DNA from: Trichopria drosophilae
Taxonomy: Eukaryota > Arthropoda > Insecta > Hymenoptera > Diapriidae
DNA: 64,000 nt
Direction of reading: 5' to 3'
Assembly (NCBI GenBank): GCA_030407085.1
Contig: CM059583.1
Location: 86,718,001-86,782,000, forward strand
Numbering within the stretch: position 1 is the stretch's first letter; each line of letters begins with the position of its first letter. Position numbers and translations under genes: made by a program. Shown piece after piece: positions 20,663 to 31,179 of the stretch. The notes beneath the pieces were generated by a model. That model was not told the DNA's origin, ran no database searches, and worked only from the letters and a program-made list of their open reading frames with translations.

Positions 20663-23600
20663 CTAATCGCCTAGTAAAAAGGATCTTCGAATAAAGGTAG
20701 CTTTTACAAATCTATGTAACACTTTTGTAGAGTGTGCATCGCAGGAGCAGATTAACTTACATAGTAAATCGTCAGCATGCATTAAGGGCGGATAAAATTC
20801 AGCGGCGAAATCTACTCTAACCGGTTTTAAAAGCGGGCATTCGGTAAGGATATGCATTAGAGTATCAAATGCATTTAAATTACACAACAAACAAAAGGAC
20901 AAAGGATTATACATATAACGTTGACCGGCAATTGACAATGACCTATTATAGATGGTCGCAACTCTTAACTGCATTTTCAGTTTTAGATAGTGCAGGGGCA
21001 GGCGTGTGGATACAGAGTATACGACGAATCGGTACAGCACCGGTAAATGGGCAGTTGAATAGACTCCGAATTAAAATATGCCAAAAGGTCTTGTTTACGG
21101 CACTGCTCAGCGAATTTGTCTATAATTGAGGGTCCAGCCTGTTCCCAGAAGTCCGGATTAAAATTTTACAATAAGTCACCCGCATCTGCCTTATCTAATA
21201 ACGTCTTTAACTGTGTGAACCAGTTGAAAGATTCTGGGGTACTCGGGGTCTCCGCTAGAACCTTTAAACGCAATAAAAGTATTTTAGGCATTCTGTAGTC
21301 AGGCATACGAAGGACTTTAATTATCCACTTCATTGCTCTGCTTAATATTTCCACAGCTAAAGGAGTAATACCAAGTTCAAGCCTCACCAGGTAGGAAGGG
21401 GAATTCCTTGGGAGGTCCAGGAGTCTCTTAAAAAATCCTAATTGCATTGGGTCCAGACTGTCTAAATAACGCCCTGCCCAAAAAGGTGCCGCATACAATA
21501 AAACAGACACAATCGACGCTTTGTGCAGCTTCCATAAAGCGGTCCAGGAGTCGATTTTCGCCGTATTGATTATTGAAATAACCGCCGCAGAGGCTGCTTG
21601 AGTACGCACTTTCGCATCCTCAGTGAGCTTAAAGCCCAGCGTGGAGGAGGAGAATACTACACCCAAATACCTATAGCTGCACGTAACCTCGATCTGCCCA
21701 CCACGGAAGAAAATAGCCTTGAATGTACAGCTATCTGTCCGGCTTTTCTGAAGCAGATAATTTTTGTTTTGTCCGTATTAACTATCAGTTGGTTCTGCTG
21801 GCAGTACTCCGACAGCAGAATCAACTTACTTCGGAGGTCAGCCGATGAAAACGCAAAAATGGTCAGATCATCTGCATAGAGTAACATCATTAGGTCAAGG
21901 TTGAGTGAGACATCCACTCCTCGCGCTCCTCTTTCCCGAAAGAATAAAATAATATCCGATATATACAAAATAAATAGCATAGGACTGAGAATTTCGCCTT
22001 TCTCATATATACAAACACTGGCCGAACAATACAGAGCCGAAAGTAAGTTAATAAATTTAGGGCTAACGCCAAAGTCATAGAGTTTCCACCATAGCAGCAC
22101 GTGAGGAACAGTGTCGAAAGCTCGTTTAAAATCAACGAACAGACCAAATAGTTGAGATTTTGGTCGTCTGAGCATGATTTGCGAGACGGCCAGGAGAGTG
22201 AAGATGTTGTCCTCTGTACTCCTTCCTTCCCTGAAACCGGCCTGTTTCTCAGGTAGCAGCTCCCTATGCACTACCCATACGGTTAAGCGAGTACAGAGCA
22301 TTTGAGAAAAAATCTTACAGATAGCGTTAGTTATCGCAATTAATCTATAATTAGCTGGGTCATCACAACATCCTTTTTTATAAAGTGCAACTAATGAGGC
22401 TTGTGTCCAGCCCGCTGGGAAGGTCCCCGACAGAAAGATCTTATTAAATAGTGATAGAAGGTGTGAGAGCTAAGTGTCATCTAACATCTTCCATAATTCG
22501 GCAGGTATCTCATCAAGACCCGTGGCTTTCCCAACCTTCAGTTTCCTTATAATATTCTTAAGTTCCACCACAGATAACACCGCGTCCAGCGTAAGATCGA
22601 ATGCACCGTAGAATGTTTCTGGAGGGGTAGCCTCCCGGGGAAAGATCTCCGAGAAGTACGCCGCCCAGGCATCACTGGTCACTCGTGATCTCACCACGGG
22701 CTTTCGGCGGTATTTCAGGATGGCACTCCAGAAATCTGCAGCACTACGCGCGTCAGCAAATTTGTTGGCGATCTCGGTGCCGTGCTGTATTTTTTTTGTT
22801 TTAATAATTTGTAAATACGATGCCTTCGCGGTCTTAAAATTATTCACCGAATTATTATTATAAGCCTTGCTTTTCATTTGTTTGAGGGCTAAAAGAAAGC
22901 GCCTGCTGGCGGAGACACACTCCCCATCGAACCAGGGTTTTGATTTTACATAGATCTTTCCGGACTTGCCTAATCTTAATTTAGAAAGTATACCTGCTTC
23001 GTGTGCCGCTTCGCGAATGATACTCAGAAGAGTCACGTATAAATTATCAGGAGTATCCTGGACTTCGGGCGGTAAAACAGTATTTGTTACGCGATTTAAA
23101 ATGCCTTTGTAGGCTTTAACCCCATCATTCGTGCACGTAAGTTTTACTTTCACAGTCTTTAACGCGTTACAGAGCGGTACTGATGAGACTGTTTCGGAAT
23201 GCAAAAAAAGAGTTAAAAATATCGGAAGGTGGTCTGAGCCGTACGGATCATTACCGACTTTTAGGTCGCAAATAAATTGTAAATGTGGCGCCGATATCCA
23301 GACTAAATCTATCGTGCTGAATCCCCTTTGTCCAATAAAAGTGTAGTGCGCAGGATGATCACTAGCACTTCGTCCATTTATTAAAACCAAGTTGTTTTCG
23401 GGCATAAATTCGGACAAGAGCGCTCCGCGCGTGTTACACGTTTTATCATGTGAATTCCTGCTTGAATGAACTGCCGAGTTTTCAAACATTTCCGGAAAGT
23501 CGTTTAAAGTATCCGATTGACCGATTCGGTAGTTAAAGTCACCACCCAGCACGAAAGCACAGTCCGGATATTGGGCGTATAAGTCGTCCAAAATTGGTTG

Positions 23601-24191
23601 CAATTCAAACAAGAGAGACATTATATTAGTGCTGGGAGAAAGATAAAATGAGCCAACTATTAAATTGATTGGCATAGTATTGACCCGGAAAAAAAGCCAA
23701 TTTGAGGCTTCAACCAATTTAATTGACACAAACTCGGGAGTTATTAAAGACAGTAAGCCGCCGCTGCAGCGACCGAAGTTGCTAGTGCGGATCGCTGGTG
23801 CCGTCATTCTTGCAAGCCCCGGAACTATCTCATCCGTACGTTCTCTTTCATCACACCACGTTTCAGAAAAATTAAAAACCTGATATGACGAGTAAAAATT
23901 ATTTTCCTTAATGTTATAAAGACCGTGAACATTCCAAAGCGCGATCCGAAAAACATTAACGGGATTCATGCAATTGTACGGAACAGCTGATGCTGATGAT
24001 TTCACAGTGCTAGATGAGGAAATGCTTGAGCTCCGTGGACGAAGACAGGGAGTACTTAAAAATTCTGGACCTGTGGGTCGACGAACATTGTTGCTGGAGT
24101 TGAGGTAGACTGCTGTTGCAATTATACAATGGAAGGGGGTAACTCTCGGGTCAGCGAAATTGACCTTCTCTTCGGTGGTGGGTCTGAACAT
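20663..24191 (-). pseudogene. LINE ORF2: endonuclease-reverse transcriptase, decayed
   Basis: The endonuclease shows the APE signature in order: 'IALWNVHGL', 'NFSETWCDE', 'LGGDFNYRIG', 'GSDHLPIF'. The frame meets an in-frame TAG at 22472-22470 just after 'KVGKATGLDEIPAELWKM' (RT motif 0/1) and continues in the same frame with 'QAGFREGRSTEDNIFTL', 'FVDFKRAFDTVPH' and 'LLYADDLTIFAF'. A frameshift near 21720-21735 moves it to the frame ending at 21166, and at least one more precedes the last segment (21040-20663), which carries CLLCN.......H.LTECP, a CCHC motif. So there are one nonsense codon and at least two or three frameshifts. Confidence 0.85.
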
Positions 24192-24261
24192 TTAATACAA
24201 AAATTTTGTTCCTCTTCGGACCATTTCAACCAACTATTGTTAATAAATATCGTATCTCCTT

Positions 24262-25194
24262 TCATTCTGAAAAAGGATCCAGGGGTGGTTGAACAGCGGC
24301 GTGTTCTCTTGCTTTATAGGCCATGTAGCGTTCCTTGTCCGTATAATCGGCATTTATAAATACGTTAGAGTCACGAAGCGCCTCTTTCTTCGTTGTGAGA
24401 ATTGCATATTTGTCATCCTCCGATGACATTTCTACCAGGATGATGGTCGGGTTCCGACGAATAAATCTGGCGGATGCAATGTTGCTTATCGCTGGAAATT
24501 TCGCCAATAGGAAGACCTGGATATTTTCTTTAATAGGACCCGCACCTGGACGAAAACCGGAAATAATTAAATTTTTACGTTTAAGGAGTTTTTCTTGCGC
24601 CTCAATTTTTTTTGTCATGGCTTTAATGATTGAGTCCTGTGATTCAATTTTTTGTTCCATGATGTCAAGTCGCGTAGAAAATTCTTTCTTTATATCGTAC
24701 ACTGTCGTCTTAACGTCCGAAATTTCTTTTTTGCAGCCTTCAATTTCTACTGTCAAAGCATTAGTGACAGTTTGCGAGGTCATTTGAGCGGCTTGCTGAA
24801 TTGCTGCGGTCAAAGACTTTTGCATAGCTTCTAGATCAGCTTGCGTGATCATGTCGGTCTCGGATGTAGAATCAGTAGCCAACAGGAAGGATGACGATTT
24901 ACGGCGCCTGGTTGCGGGCGGTAGAAAAGTTTCGTCCGCGACGGATTGGCAGTCGCGCTTTCGGGAAGAGAATCCGAAATTTTCGAGCGAGTTGCAATCG
25001 CTAGTGCGGTATATAGTCCACTTGGCCGAAGTGGTAGGGCGGCCCAGTCGCGACGGTCTGAGAAGCGTAGGGGTTTCCTCCTCCTTATCTCCGGTAAAAT
25101 GGCTTGAGGGAGTGCCAGGTGGCTGTGACTGGCTAGGGGGTGGGCTCCTTTCCGTCATAAGTGCTGCCACCTTAAGTCCTGTTAATAAGCGCAA
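24262..25194 (-). CDS. LINE ORF1 (nucleic-acid-binding protein)
   Basis: Open for 310 codons. The N-terminal third is low-complexity and proline/serine-rich. The middle is predicted coiled coil (about residues 125-200, heptad-like 'QADLEAMQKSLTAAIQQAAQ' to 'DSIIKAMTKKIEAQEKLLKR'). The rest resembles the RRM-like/CTD module of L1-type ORF1 proteins (KNLIISGFRPG...FIRRNPTIILVEM...FINADYTDKERYMAYKAREH). It would coat element RNA as a trimer by analogy. An ATG at 25158 is an alternative start. It is separated from ORF2 by 70 bp. Confidence 0.75.
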   Translation of the reverse strand: MRLLTGLKVAALMTERSPPPSQSQPPGTPSSHFTGDKEEETPTLLRPSRLGRPTTSAKWTIYRTSDCNSLENFGFSSRKRDCQSVADETFLPPATRRRKSSSFLLATDSTSETDMITQADLEAMQKSLTAAIQQAAQMTSQTVTNALTVEIEGCKKEISDVKTTVYDIKKEFSTRLDIMEQKIESQDSIIKAMTKKIEAQEKLLKRKNLIISGFRPGAGPIKENIQVFLLAKFPAISNIASARFIRRNPTIILVEMSSEDDKYAILTTKKEALRDSNVFINADYTDKERYMAYKAREHAAVQPPLDPFSE

Positions 25195-25240
25195 ATTTAG
25201 ACGGAAGCACTTGTCGATAACGAAATGCCGAAAATCGTGA

Positions 25241-26580
25241 CGTCAGGCTGGCGCTTGCGCCGTTCACTGAAACACGCACGTGTTGCGAGGCACAATTATT
25301 ACTCGAACTGCGCTCGAAATTCATGCAGCACGTGCCTTCACCACTCGCAAAATAATATGAAAGAGTGCATAGACGTCATCCGCATGAAGACTACACATGC
25401 AATCTTCTTTGTCCCTTACAAAAAAGAAAGGCAGCCTAGCGAGCAGGCACTGAGTATTGGCACTCTTTATACCCTCTCACCTTTTTCCTTGAATTTTTCA
25501 AATTTATATTATTTTTCGCTTATATATTTTTCGCCCGATGACGAATATACCTACTACTACGACCCAAATCGAATATAAACTTATTCCTAATATAATTCCT
25601 TTTATTTCTTCTTTATTTAACATAATGCTTGTTATATACAATAAACATTTTAAAAGCAAATACGTTGTAAACTTTCAATACCGTACTAGTATTAGATCAA
25701 TTTCATCAGAATTTTGCATTTCTTTTAATTTTTTTATCATTGATCTTACTAATTGCCTATTCTTTATCAAACGCAAAACAATATTTTATTTAATTCGTTA
25801 CGCCGTTATTCTACTATTTAACTAATTATTAAATCGGTACATTATTAAAAACGTTCATTGAGACAACCACAATCAATAAATTAATATTCAACGTATTGGT
25901 TGTACAAGTAAACTTGGTATTTACACTTAATTTTCGTCAATTTATATTCACAATTTTGTCATCAAAATATAATCTATTATAATTCGTATTTTTATTTTAG
26001 ACCAAATTAATCTATTATTATTTATTAAATTCATTAATTTTTATTTATTTAGGGTTAAAGAGGAGAAACAAATTATTTAGTATATTTAGAAATTGTTTAT
26101 TTTAATTATACTTTATTTTTCTATTTATTATCTACTAAAAGAAATTGAAACGTTTGTAAACTTTCCCAAAACTATCCGTTCAAATTATTAAATTTAGAAT
26201 CTAAACACAACACACAAAAAATTAATTAATCCGTAATTTCAAATTACTTCCGTTGCATCTACTTTAATCTTAATTAGATAATTATTATTATGGGCTGCGG
26301 TAATTATTTTAAATTAAAGTCGAGCATTTCTTTATTATAAGTATTTAAATTAAAGAGTTAATTTACATTTGCATCTCTGATTTAGTTCAAAAACTTATTT
26401 CTATAATTGTATATAAAATATCGGTACATCATTGGGGCAACGTTCAACCATACTATACTTTAAAAATTTGAATAAACTATTAAATTTTAATTAAAACGAA
26501 TACCCAATAAACATTAAAACAAATTAATGCCAAAATGGTGTGTTTAAATAATACTAATAATAATAATAATGTCTTAAAAT
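25241..26580. other. Very AT-rich DNA without a recognisable gene
   Basis: Long stretches above 75% A+T with no coding signal. The part to about 25450 may be the 5' untranslated region of the minus-strand LINE. Confidence 0.5.
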
Positions 26581-26766
26581 AGCCTACTTCTGGATGCTCT
26601 TCCAGATGACCGCGATCTGTGGCAAGTCAATTGTGCCGTTTACGAGGCTGCAAGTGATCTGGTGACTCCGCGAAATCTGACACAGATATCGGCGAGTCGG
26701 CAGATTACAAAACGCATGTCTCAATTGAACGGTAAGATTCGACTGACACGGAAACTCGCTTCCCGT
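26580..26766 (+). pseudogene. Fragment of the R4/Dong-like LINE ORF
   Basis: Near-identical to 31889-32076 in the fuller copy downstream (GCCTACTTCTGGATGCTCTT ... GGAAACTCGCTTCCCG). It is truncated on both sides, so it is an internal fragment with neither the 5' end nor the poly(A). Confidence 0.85.
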
Positions 26767-27310
26767 TCGTTACTCGTTACATTACTCTAATCCGGAAAAA
26801 CAAATATAATTGTTTGAGTACGCTGATTGGTCCGTAGTTTAAGAAGCGACTGGAGAAAGTACGCTGATTGGTGCAACGAGCATCATATCATTAAACAAAA
26901 CGCAAATAATTTTATTATTGGGAATATTTTAAGTAAAGGATATTAAAAGTATTCCTTTGCAAAATAATTTTAATTGTTGGAAAGGCGACATTCGATATGC
27001 TTTGTTGTCATCGCGCTTCTCCGAATTCCAGCTAGTGTGTTTGTTTACATTCGCCGCTCCGAACAATATCGTTTAACGAACTATCTTTTACGTACGAATA
27101 TTAAATCGTTTTATTTACAGCGTAAAATATTATATTATTTGATTATTTGAATAAAAATTAGAAAATCGAAATCAACAATTTTTTAGAACAAACAAAATCG
27201 TTTAAAGTTGTTCGAGAGTTAAAGATTCAAGCTCGCGGATTGGCGCGTTAACGTTTAACAAAGATAGCTATACTGCGCGTTGATTGGCGCGGGCTTGATC
27301 AACGATTACC

Positions 27311-27318
27311 TATATAAG
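27311..27318 (+). promoter_or_regulatory. TATA box of unit A, upstream promoter
   Basis: TATATAAG is preceded at 27238 and 27283 by GATTGG boxes (inverse of CCAATC), the arrangement of an NF-Y/TATA promoter. Transcription would start near 27345 and produce the hairpin-bearing leader. Confidence 0.5.
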
Positions 27319-27802
27319 TAGGCGCGTTTCGCTTTCGGATCATCATTCGTACGAGGACCAGCAACGAAGCAACAGCTCCTAAGAAGATGCTCTTCGGCTT
27401 ACGGCAGGACAAGCGAGGATTCTCGATCGAAAGCGATACTCGACGTGCCGAAATAAAGCAAGACCAGCGTCCTACGAACAACAAGGGACTTCGATATAAA
27501 TACAGCACAGCTCGATATCAACGAGGCTCCAGGCTGCCGCGCAATTCTAACCCGGCATATCGGATCTTCTCTCGGCGTGCAAGGCCGTGCCTACGAGATC
27601 TTCTCCCGGCGTGGAAGGCCGGTTCATTCGTAGGGATTAACTTATTCTCAGTCCTTTTTTCCTAAGGGACATTGAAGAGCCGTACACCAGAACCAGAAGC
27701 CAGTCCAGAGCCAGAAGCCAGAAGCCAGTCTAGGACCAACATCGGCAAGCAGCGAATTAGGCAACCAATCAGAGACGAGGGATTGTCGGCAGTAGAAGGT
27801 GC

Positions 27803-27820
27803 TATGGTCTGCTGACCGTA
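27803..27820 (+). ncRNA. Hairpin A1 (TGCT loop)
   Basis: TATGGTC-TGCT-GACCGTA: a 7-bp stem (one G-U pair) closes a TGCT loop flanked by TC and GA. First of four in the unit A leader. Confidence 0.55.
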
Positions 27821-27833
27821 CGTCACCTTCTTC

Positions 27834-27872
27834 CTTTTGGTGACAAGTCTGCTGATTTGTCAGGACCAAAAG
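27834..27872 (+). ncRNA. Hairpin A2 (TGCT loop, extended stem)
   Basis: The inner 9-bp stem (27841-27849 with 27854-27862, one G-U pair) carries loop TGCT. A further perfect 7-bp outer stem, CTTTTGG/CCAAAAG, follows beyond a 3-nt bulge. The 16 paired positions are far more than the loop identity alone requires. Confidence 0.6.
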
Positions 27873-27937
27873 TTCTCCACGTTAGAACGGACCCATCGCA
27901 ACCAGGAGGATCAACGCCGTCGATTACAGCTTACAAG

Positions 27938-27951
27938 CGGTCTGATGACCG
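27938..27951 (+). ncRNA. Hairpin A3 (TGAT loop)
   Basis: CGGTC-TGAT-GACCG: a 5-bp stem with TC/GA closing the loop. The loop is a one-base variant of the other three. Confidence 0.45.
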
Positions 27952-27985
27952 GCACATCTCCGGAGGTGTGTGTGTGTTTGTGTAA

Positions 27986-28013
27986 GATTTAGAAGTCTGC
28001 TGGCTTCTAAATT
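27986..28013 (+). ncRNA. Hairpin A4 (TGCT loop, long stem)
   Basis: A 12-bp stem (27986-27997 with 28002-28013, two G-U pairs) closes the same TGCT loop. Beyond it, additional AAGA/TCTT pairing is possible with a bulge. Confidence 0.6.
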
Positions 28014-28154
28014 CTTGACAACCCTTGTTACATTCTTTTATAACGGATTTAAAATCGCGCGTTTTTTTGTGTTTCGTTTAACGCGATAAACGCTGTGTTC
28101 TATTTCGCGTCATTCATTGGCTGATTCGCGATTGGCTAAAAAATAAATTCGATA

Positions 28155-28170
28155 GACTATTTAAATAGTC
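28155..28170 (+). promoter_or_regulatory. TATA-like palindrome, second promoter of unit A
   Basis: GACTATTTAAATAGTC is a perfect 16-bp palindrome with a TATA-like core, about 60 nt before the ORF start. Two ATTGG boxes lie 25-45 nt upstream (28116, 28131). In unit B the corresponding TATATAA also lies about 57 nt before the ORF start. Confidence 0.5.
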
Positions 28171-28219
28171 GCGATGGCGGGTCCGAACTCACTTCCAGTC
28201 AATTCACCGGAGCATAAAC

Positions 28220-28783
28220 ATGCGGGTGCTTCCCGGTTTATCTCGCGAACAACAAGTTGCTCAGATTAGAGCTGCGGTTCGTGCGAGGTCCAGAGCAGAG
28301 ATAGAGATCGCGAAATCGATTAAGGCGCATAGTTCGTGCGAAATAAATATTGATTTACACCACGACGCCCCGCTGACCAATGCAAACACTGCAGTCGTCT
28401 TGGATCCTGGAATAATAAAGGAGCCGTTTATCCCCGAAGAAGCTCCGGATTGGATCGTGAGGAAGATAGATGTGGAGTATCCCATCACTCCCAACTACTT
28501 CGAGGCGACAGCATTATCGCCACATGACCCGAGACTGATTCCAGTGCTGTCACCTGACCCGAACTCATCAGAAAAGGACGAGTGTCCTACGTGGGACTTT
28601 CGTAAACAGTGGACGCGCACCGTGCCGTCCATCACGTGGAAAATAGCTCCTAGAACAAAAAGTTATTTTTGCGATTTCAAAGAATTAGATTGTTTAGAGT
28701 TAGGATCGGTAGCGAGGAAGAGACAGCGAAACGAGCGCAAACGAGAGCGTAGGAACAAGCGAGCGAAAAATGACGTCGTGTAA
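28220..28783 (+). CDS. Unrecognised 187-residue protein of unit A
   Basis: Starts MRVLPGLSREQQVAQIRAAV and shares clear similarity with the broken frame in unit B. Conserved parts: the 'GLSR.Q..AQIRAAVRARS' N-terminus; 'FIP(E/D)EAP(D/E)W'; 'YFEAT..SPHDPRL(I/V)PVL'; 'PTW..R(K/R)Q(W/Y)TRT(V/L)PS..WK'. The last about 40 residues are unique and end in a strongly basic tail (RKRQRNERKRERRNKRAKN) that could be a nuclear-localisation or nucleic-acid-binding segment. There is no signal peptide, membrane segment or known domain that I recognise. AATAAA follows at about 28841. Conservation of the protein phrases despite nucleotide divergence supports a real gene. Confidence 0.65.
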   Translation: MRVLPGLSREQQVAQIRAAVRARSRAEIEIAKSIKAHSSCEINIDLHHDAPLTNANTAVVLDPGIIKEPFIPEEAPDWIVRKIDVEYPITPNYFEATALSPHDPRLIPVLSPDPNSSEKDECPTWDFRKQWTRTVPSITWKIAPRTKSYFCDFKELDCLELGSVARKRQRNERKRERRNKRAKNDVV

Positions 28784-29065
28784 AGTAAAAGAGGGAATTC
28801 CTTAATTTTAATGTAATTTAAAAATGTTTAATGTTTTAGAATAAACTCTCTTAATTTTAATGTATTTTCGTGTCTTACTTGCCCTAGAATACGTAGAGAA
28901 ATAAGTCGTAATCTTTCTTGAATTTTAAGTTCGAATTTTTGATTGGTCGTCGAAAATAAAATTCTTTACAACGTCGAGAACAGCAGCATTTGGCGTTCGA
29001 TAATTACTTTTGATTTCTTTTCTGCTTCGCAACATATTTCCAGTCGTGATCTCTAACGTTAACAC

Positions 29066-31051
29066 AGAGAATCCCCCTGATAGACACCTCTTTGGAATTG
29101 AACCAATCTAGACATGGTTCGACGCTTGCCCGATGTCACGACAAAGCGTGTTTTCCAAAGAGGTGTCTATCAGGGGGATTCTCTGAGTCCTCTGCTCTTC
29201 TGCATCTCACTATTGCCTCTATCCGTTGCTCTCCGGAAATCTCAAGGGTACATGTGTGGACCACCTGGTGAACGTGTACATAAGATCACCCATCTTTTCT
29301 ATATGGATGATCTTAAATTATACGCATCAGGCGAGGATCAATTACATCGATCTCTGAACATCGCCCTCACATACTCGAGAGATATCGGCATGGAATTCGG
29401 AATGGACAAGTGTGCAGTCGTTCATTTGCACAAAGGAAGGTCAGGCTCCTATAACAACGATATGGAGCTCGTCAACGGAAATATCATCCGCCACCTTAGC
29501 GCCGAAGAAGCCTACACATACCTGGGGGTACCTCAAAGGCATGTCCAGGATGTGCAGGCTGCTAAAACCACCATCATTAAGAAATACGGCCGCATTCTCC
29601 GTCAGATCTGGTCATCAGAATTGACCGGGAGAAATAAGGTGGCAGCCACGAATATGTTGGCCGTATCACCAGTGCTCTATTCTTTTGGAGCACTGAAGTG
29701 GAACGTTGACGAGCTAAGGGATCTTGACCGAAGCACACGGAAGATGATTTGTCGATGCGACATGATTAATCGAACGGAGGATCCCCTGATGATGCTAGTA
29801 CATCAGCATGAAATTCAGGGGAAGGGGGCGTTTTTGTACAACGCGGCGGAACGAGCGGCGCGAAACCTCGTTCTGGTTTTCAACGTGGGACGTAGTGGTG
29901 CACAGGAGGCTGAATCAGTCATCAATCTGTGCCCAGTGCGTCTCAGGGCTAACATACGGAAGGAACAACTCCGTATGTTGGAGGGAAGGCATATCGACAA
30001 GCCGTTGCATGGACAATTCTTTCGAAATGTCCAACAACTTGGCTTGTCGGCAGAGATGACCTTCTCCTTCTTAAGATCAGCCGGCTTGAAATCCGAGACC
30101 GAGGGTTTTATCTTCGCATGCCAGGATGGGGTCATCAATACCTTAGCGTATCGCCAGAATATCTTACACCAGGCGGTACAGAGTATTGTAGATTGTGTAG
30201 ATGTCATGCTGAGACACTAATGCATCTTTTGGCAGCATGCCCAATGTATGCAGTTTCAGCATACATCGAACGTCACAATGCGGCTCTTCGAGTGCTATAT
30301 TACCATCTTCGCAGCACTTATGGTATTGATGCAACCCCAGTTTTGCCGTACGTCCCCACTGATATTGAATCCGTTGTCGGGAATGAGTCGTACCGAATAT
30401 ACTGGAATTACTCATTCCCGACGAGCAGGCAAATATCAGCCAATAAGCCTGACATCGTCCTTGTTGACTTCGATGACAAATCCATCTTCGTCATCGATTT
30501 TTCTGCACCAGCAGAAACAAATATAGTCAGCACAGAGGACGAAAAACGGATGAAATATCAGGAACTCCTGTTCGAGATTCGCAAGCTGTATCGAGGGTTC
30601 AAAGTCAAGCTTGTCGTGCTGATAATTGGAGTGCTGGGAGGAATGAGACCAACTTTCCTCCACAACATCAAAAGCATTCCGGCCTGTCAAGAACATGCAA
30701 ATTCCATCGCAGGCCGAATGCAGAAAGCAGTGCTGCTGGTATCTCTCCGTCTACTGAGGTCACACGAGATCCTGTAACCACTAACCCAATGGTAGAGGGA
30801 GTGGTTACAGTTAAAAAATAAATGGACCGGTGCAGCGGAGGAGATGGATATCGGAGCCACTTTTCTGCTGCAAACTGCACAAGTGGATTATGAATGGCCA
30901 AGGGAGGTTAGGGTTTTAGTAGGTAAACCTTGCCGTTAACATCAAAGGTGAGGGAGTCCGACACACTGGGGGTTACACAACATCTTTAACCCCCTATGGT
31001 GCCTAATGCATTTCCCCCCACCGTAAAAAAAAAAAAAAAAAAAAAAAAAAA
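29066..31051 (+). mobile_element. R4/Dong-like (RLE-type) LINE, copy 1, 5'-truncated with inverted 5' end
   Basis: Contains the 3' half of the reverse transcriptase, the C-terminal zinc motif and the restriction-like endonuclease, then an about 250-bp 3' region and a 27-nt A tract (31025-31051). The first about 90 bp are inverted relative to copy 2, forming 32-bp complementary arms at 29066-29097 and 29153-29184. Confidence 0.88.
29158..30777 (+). pseudogene. RLE-type LINE polyprotein fragment, copy 1
   Basis: The reverse transcriptase part has 'QGDSLSPLLFCISLLPLSVA' and 'HLFYMDDLKLYASG' (catalytic MDD). The frame to 30220 is followed by a frameshift into the frame of 30118-30777, which carries the CCHC motif 'CRLCRCHAETLMHLLAACP' and the endonuclease core 'KPDIVLVDFDDKSIFVID' (K-P-D-X14-D). 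That combination is diagnostic of RLE-bearing LINEs (R2/R4/Dong). About 39 codons present in copy 2 (after KMIC) are deleted. It cannot encode an active protein. Confidence 0.88.
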
Positions 31052-31091
31052 TGTCTTTATTGGACAATTTAAGAGCATTGTACAAAGGGCG

Positions 31092-31178
31092 AGACACAGC
31101 ACTGAAACTGCTGTTTTACAGCCTGACCCCTAAATCACTAATTTACGGTAATATTTACTTTTAGTTTTAATATAAGAC
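31092..31178. repeat. Left copy of an about 86-bp direct repeat flanking LINE copy 2
   Basis: Starts CTGAAACTGCTGTTTTACAG. It recurs with about four mismatches at 34989-35075, just beyond the 3' end of copy 2. It is either a long target-site duplication or a pre-existing repeat. Read in reverse, the wider block (31052-31178) resembles the 3' end of another LINE, with AATAAAG. Confidence 0.7.
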
Positions 31179-31179
31179 A

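Larger units (their letters stand above)
20500..25240 (-). mobile_element. Two-ORF non-LTR retrotransposon (LINE)
   Basis: Minus-strand element with an intact ORF1, then ORF2 carrying an apurinic endonuclease, reverse transcriptase (LYADDL) and a C-terminal CCHC motif. No clear poly(A) is visible at the 3' end near 20500, where it adjoins the palindrome arm. The clade is not assigned with confidence; the APE-type endonuclease and single RT domain exclude the RLE group. Confidence 0.85.
26800..28890 (+). other. Unit A: two promoters, hairpin leader and short ORF
   Basis: Parallel in layout to unit B at 37383-39070 (opposite strand). CCAAT boxes (as ATTGG) lie at about 26825, 26866, 27238 and 27283, followed by TATATAAG at 27311. 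A leader with four hairpins (27803-28013) follows. A second promoter has ATTGG at about 28116 and 28131 and TATTTAAAT inside a 16-bp palindrome at 28155-28170. The 187-codon ORF starts at 28220. I do not recognise the unit; duplication in one window suggests a mobile or multicopy element. Confidence 0.55.

Noticed and set aside
27938..27951. CTGATGA at 27943 as a second hammerhead core
   Set aside because: No GAAA and no cleavage triplet or closing stems follow; it is a loop variant of the TGCT hairpins.
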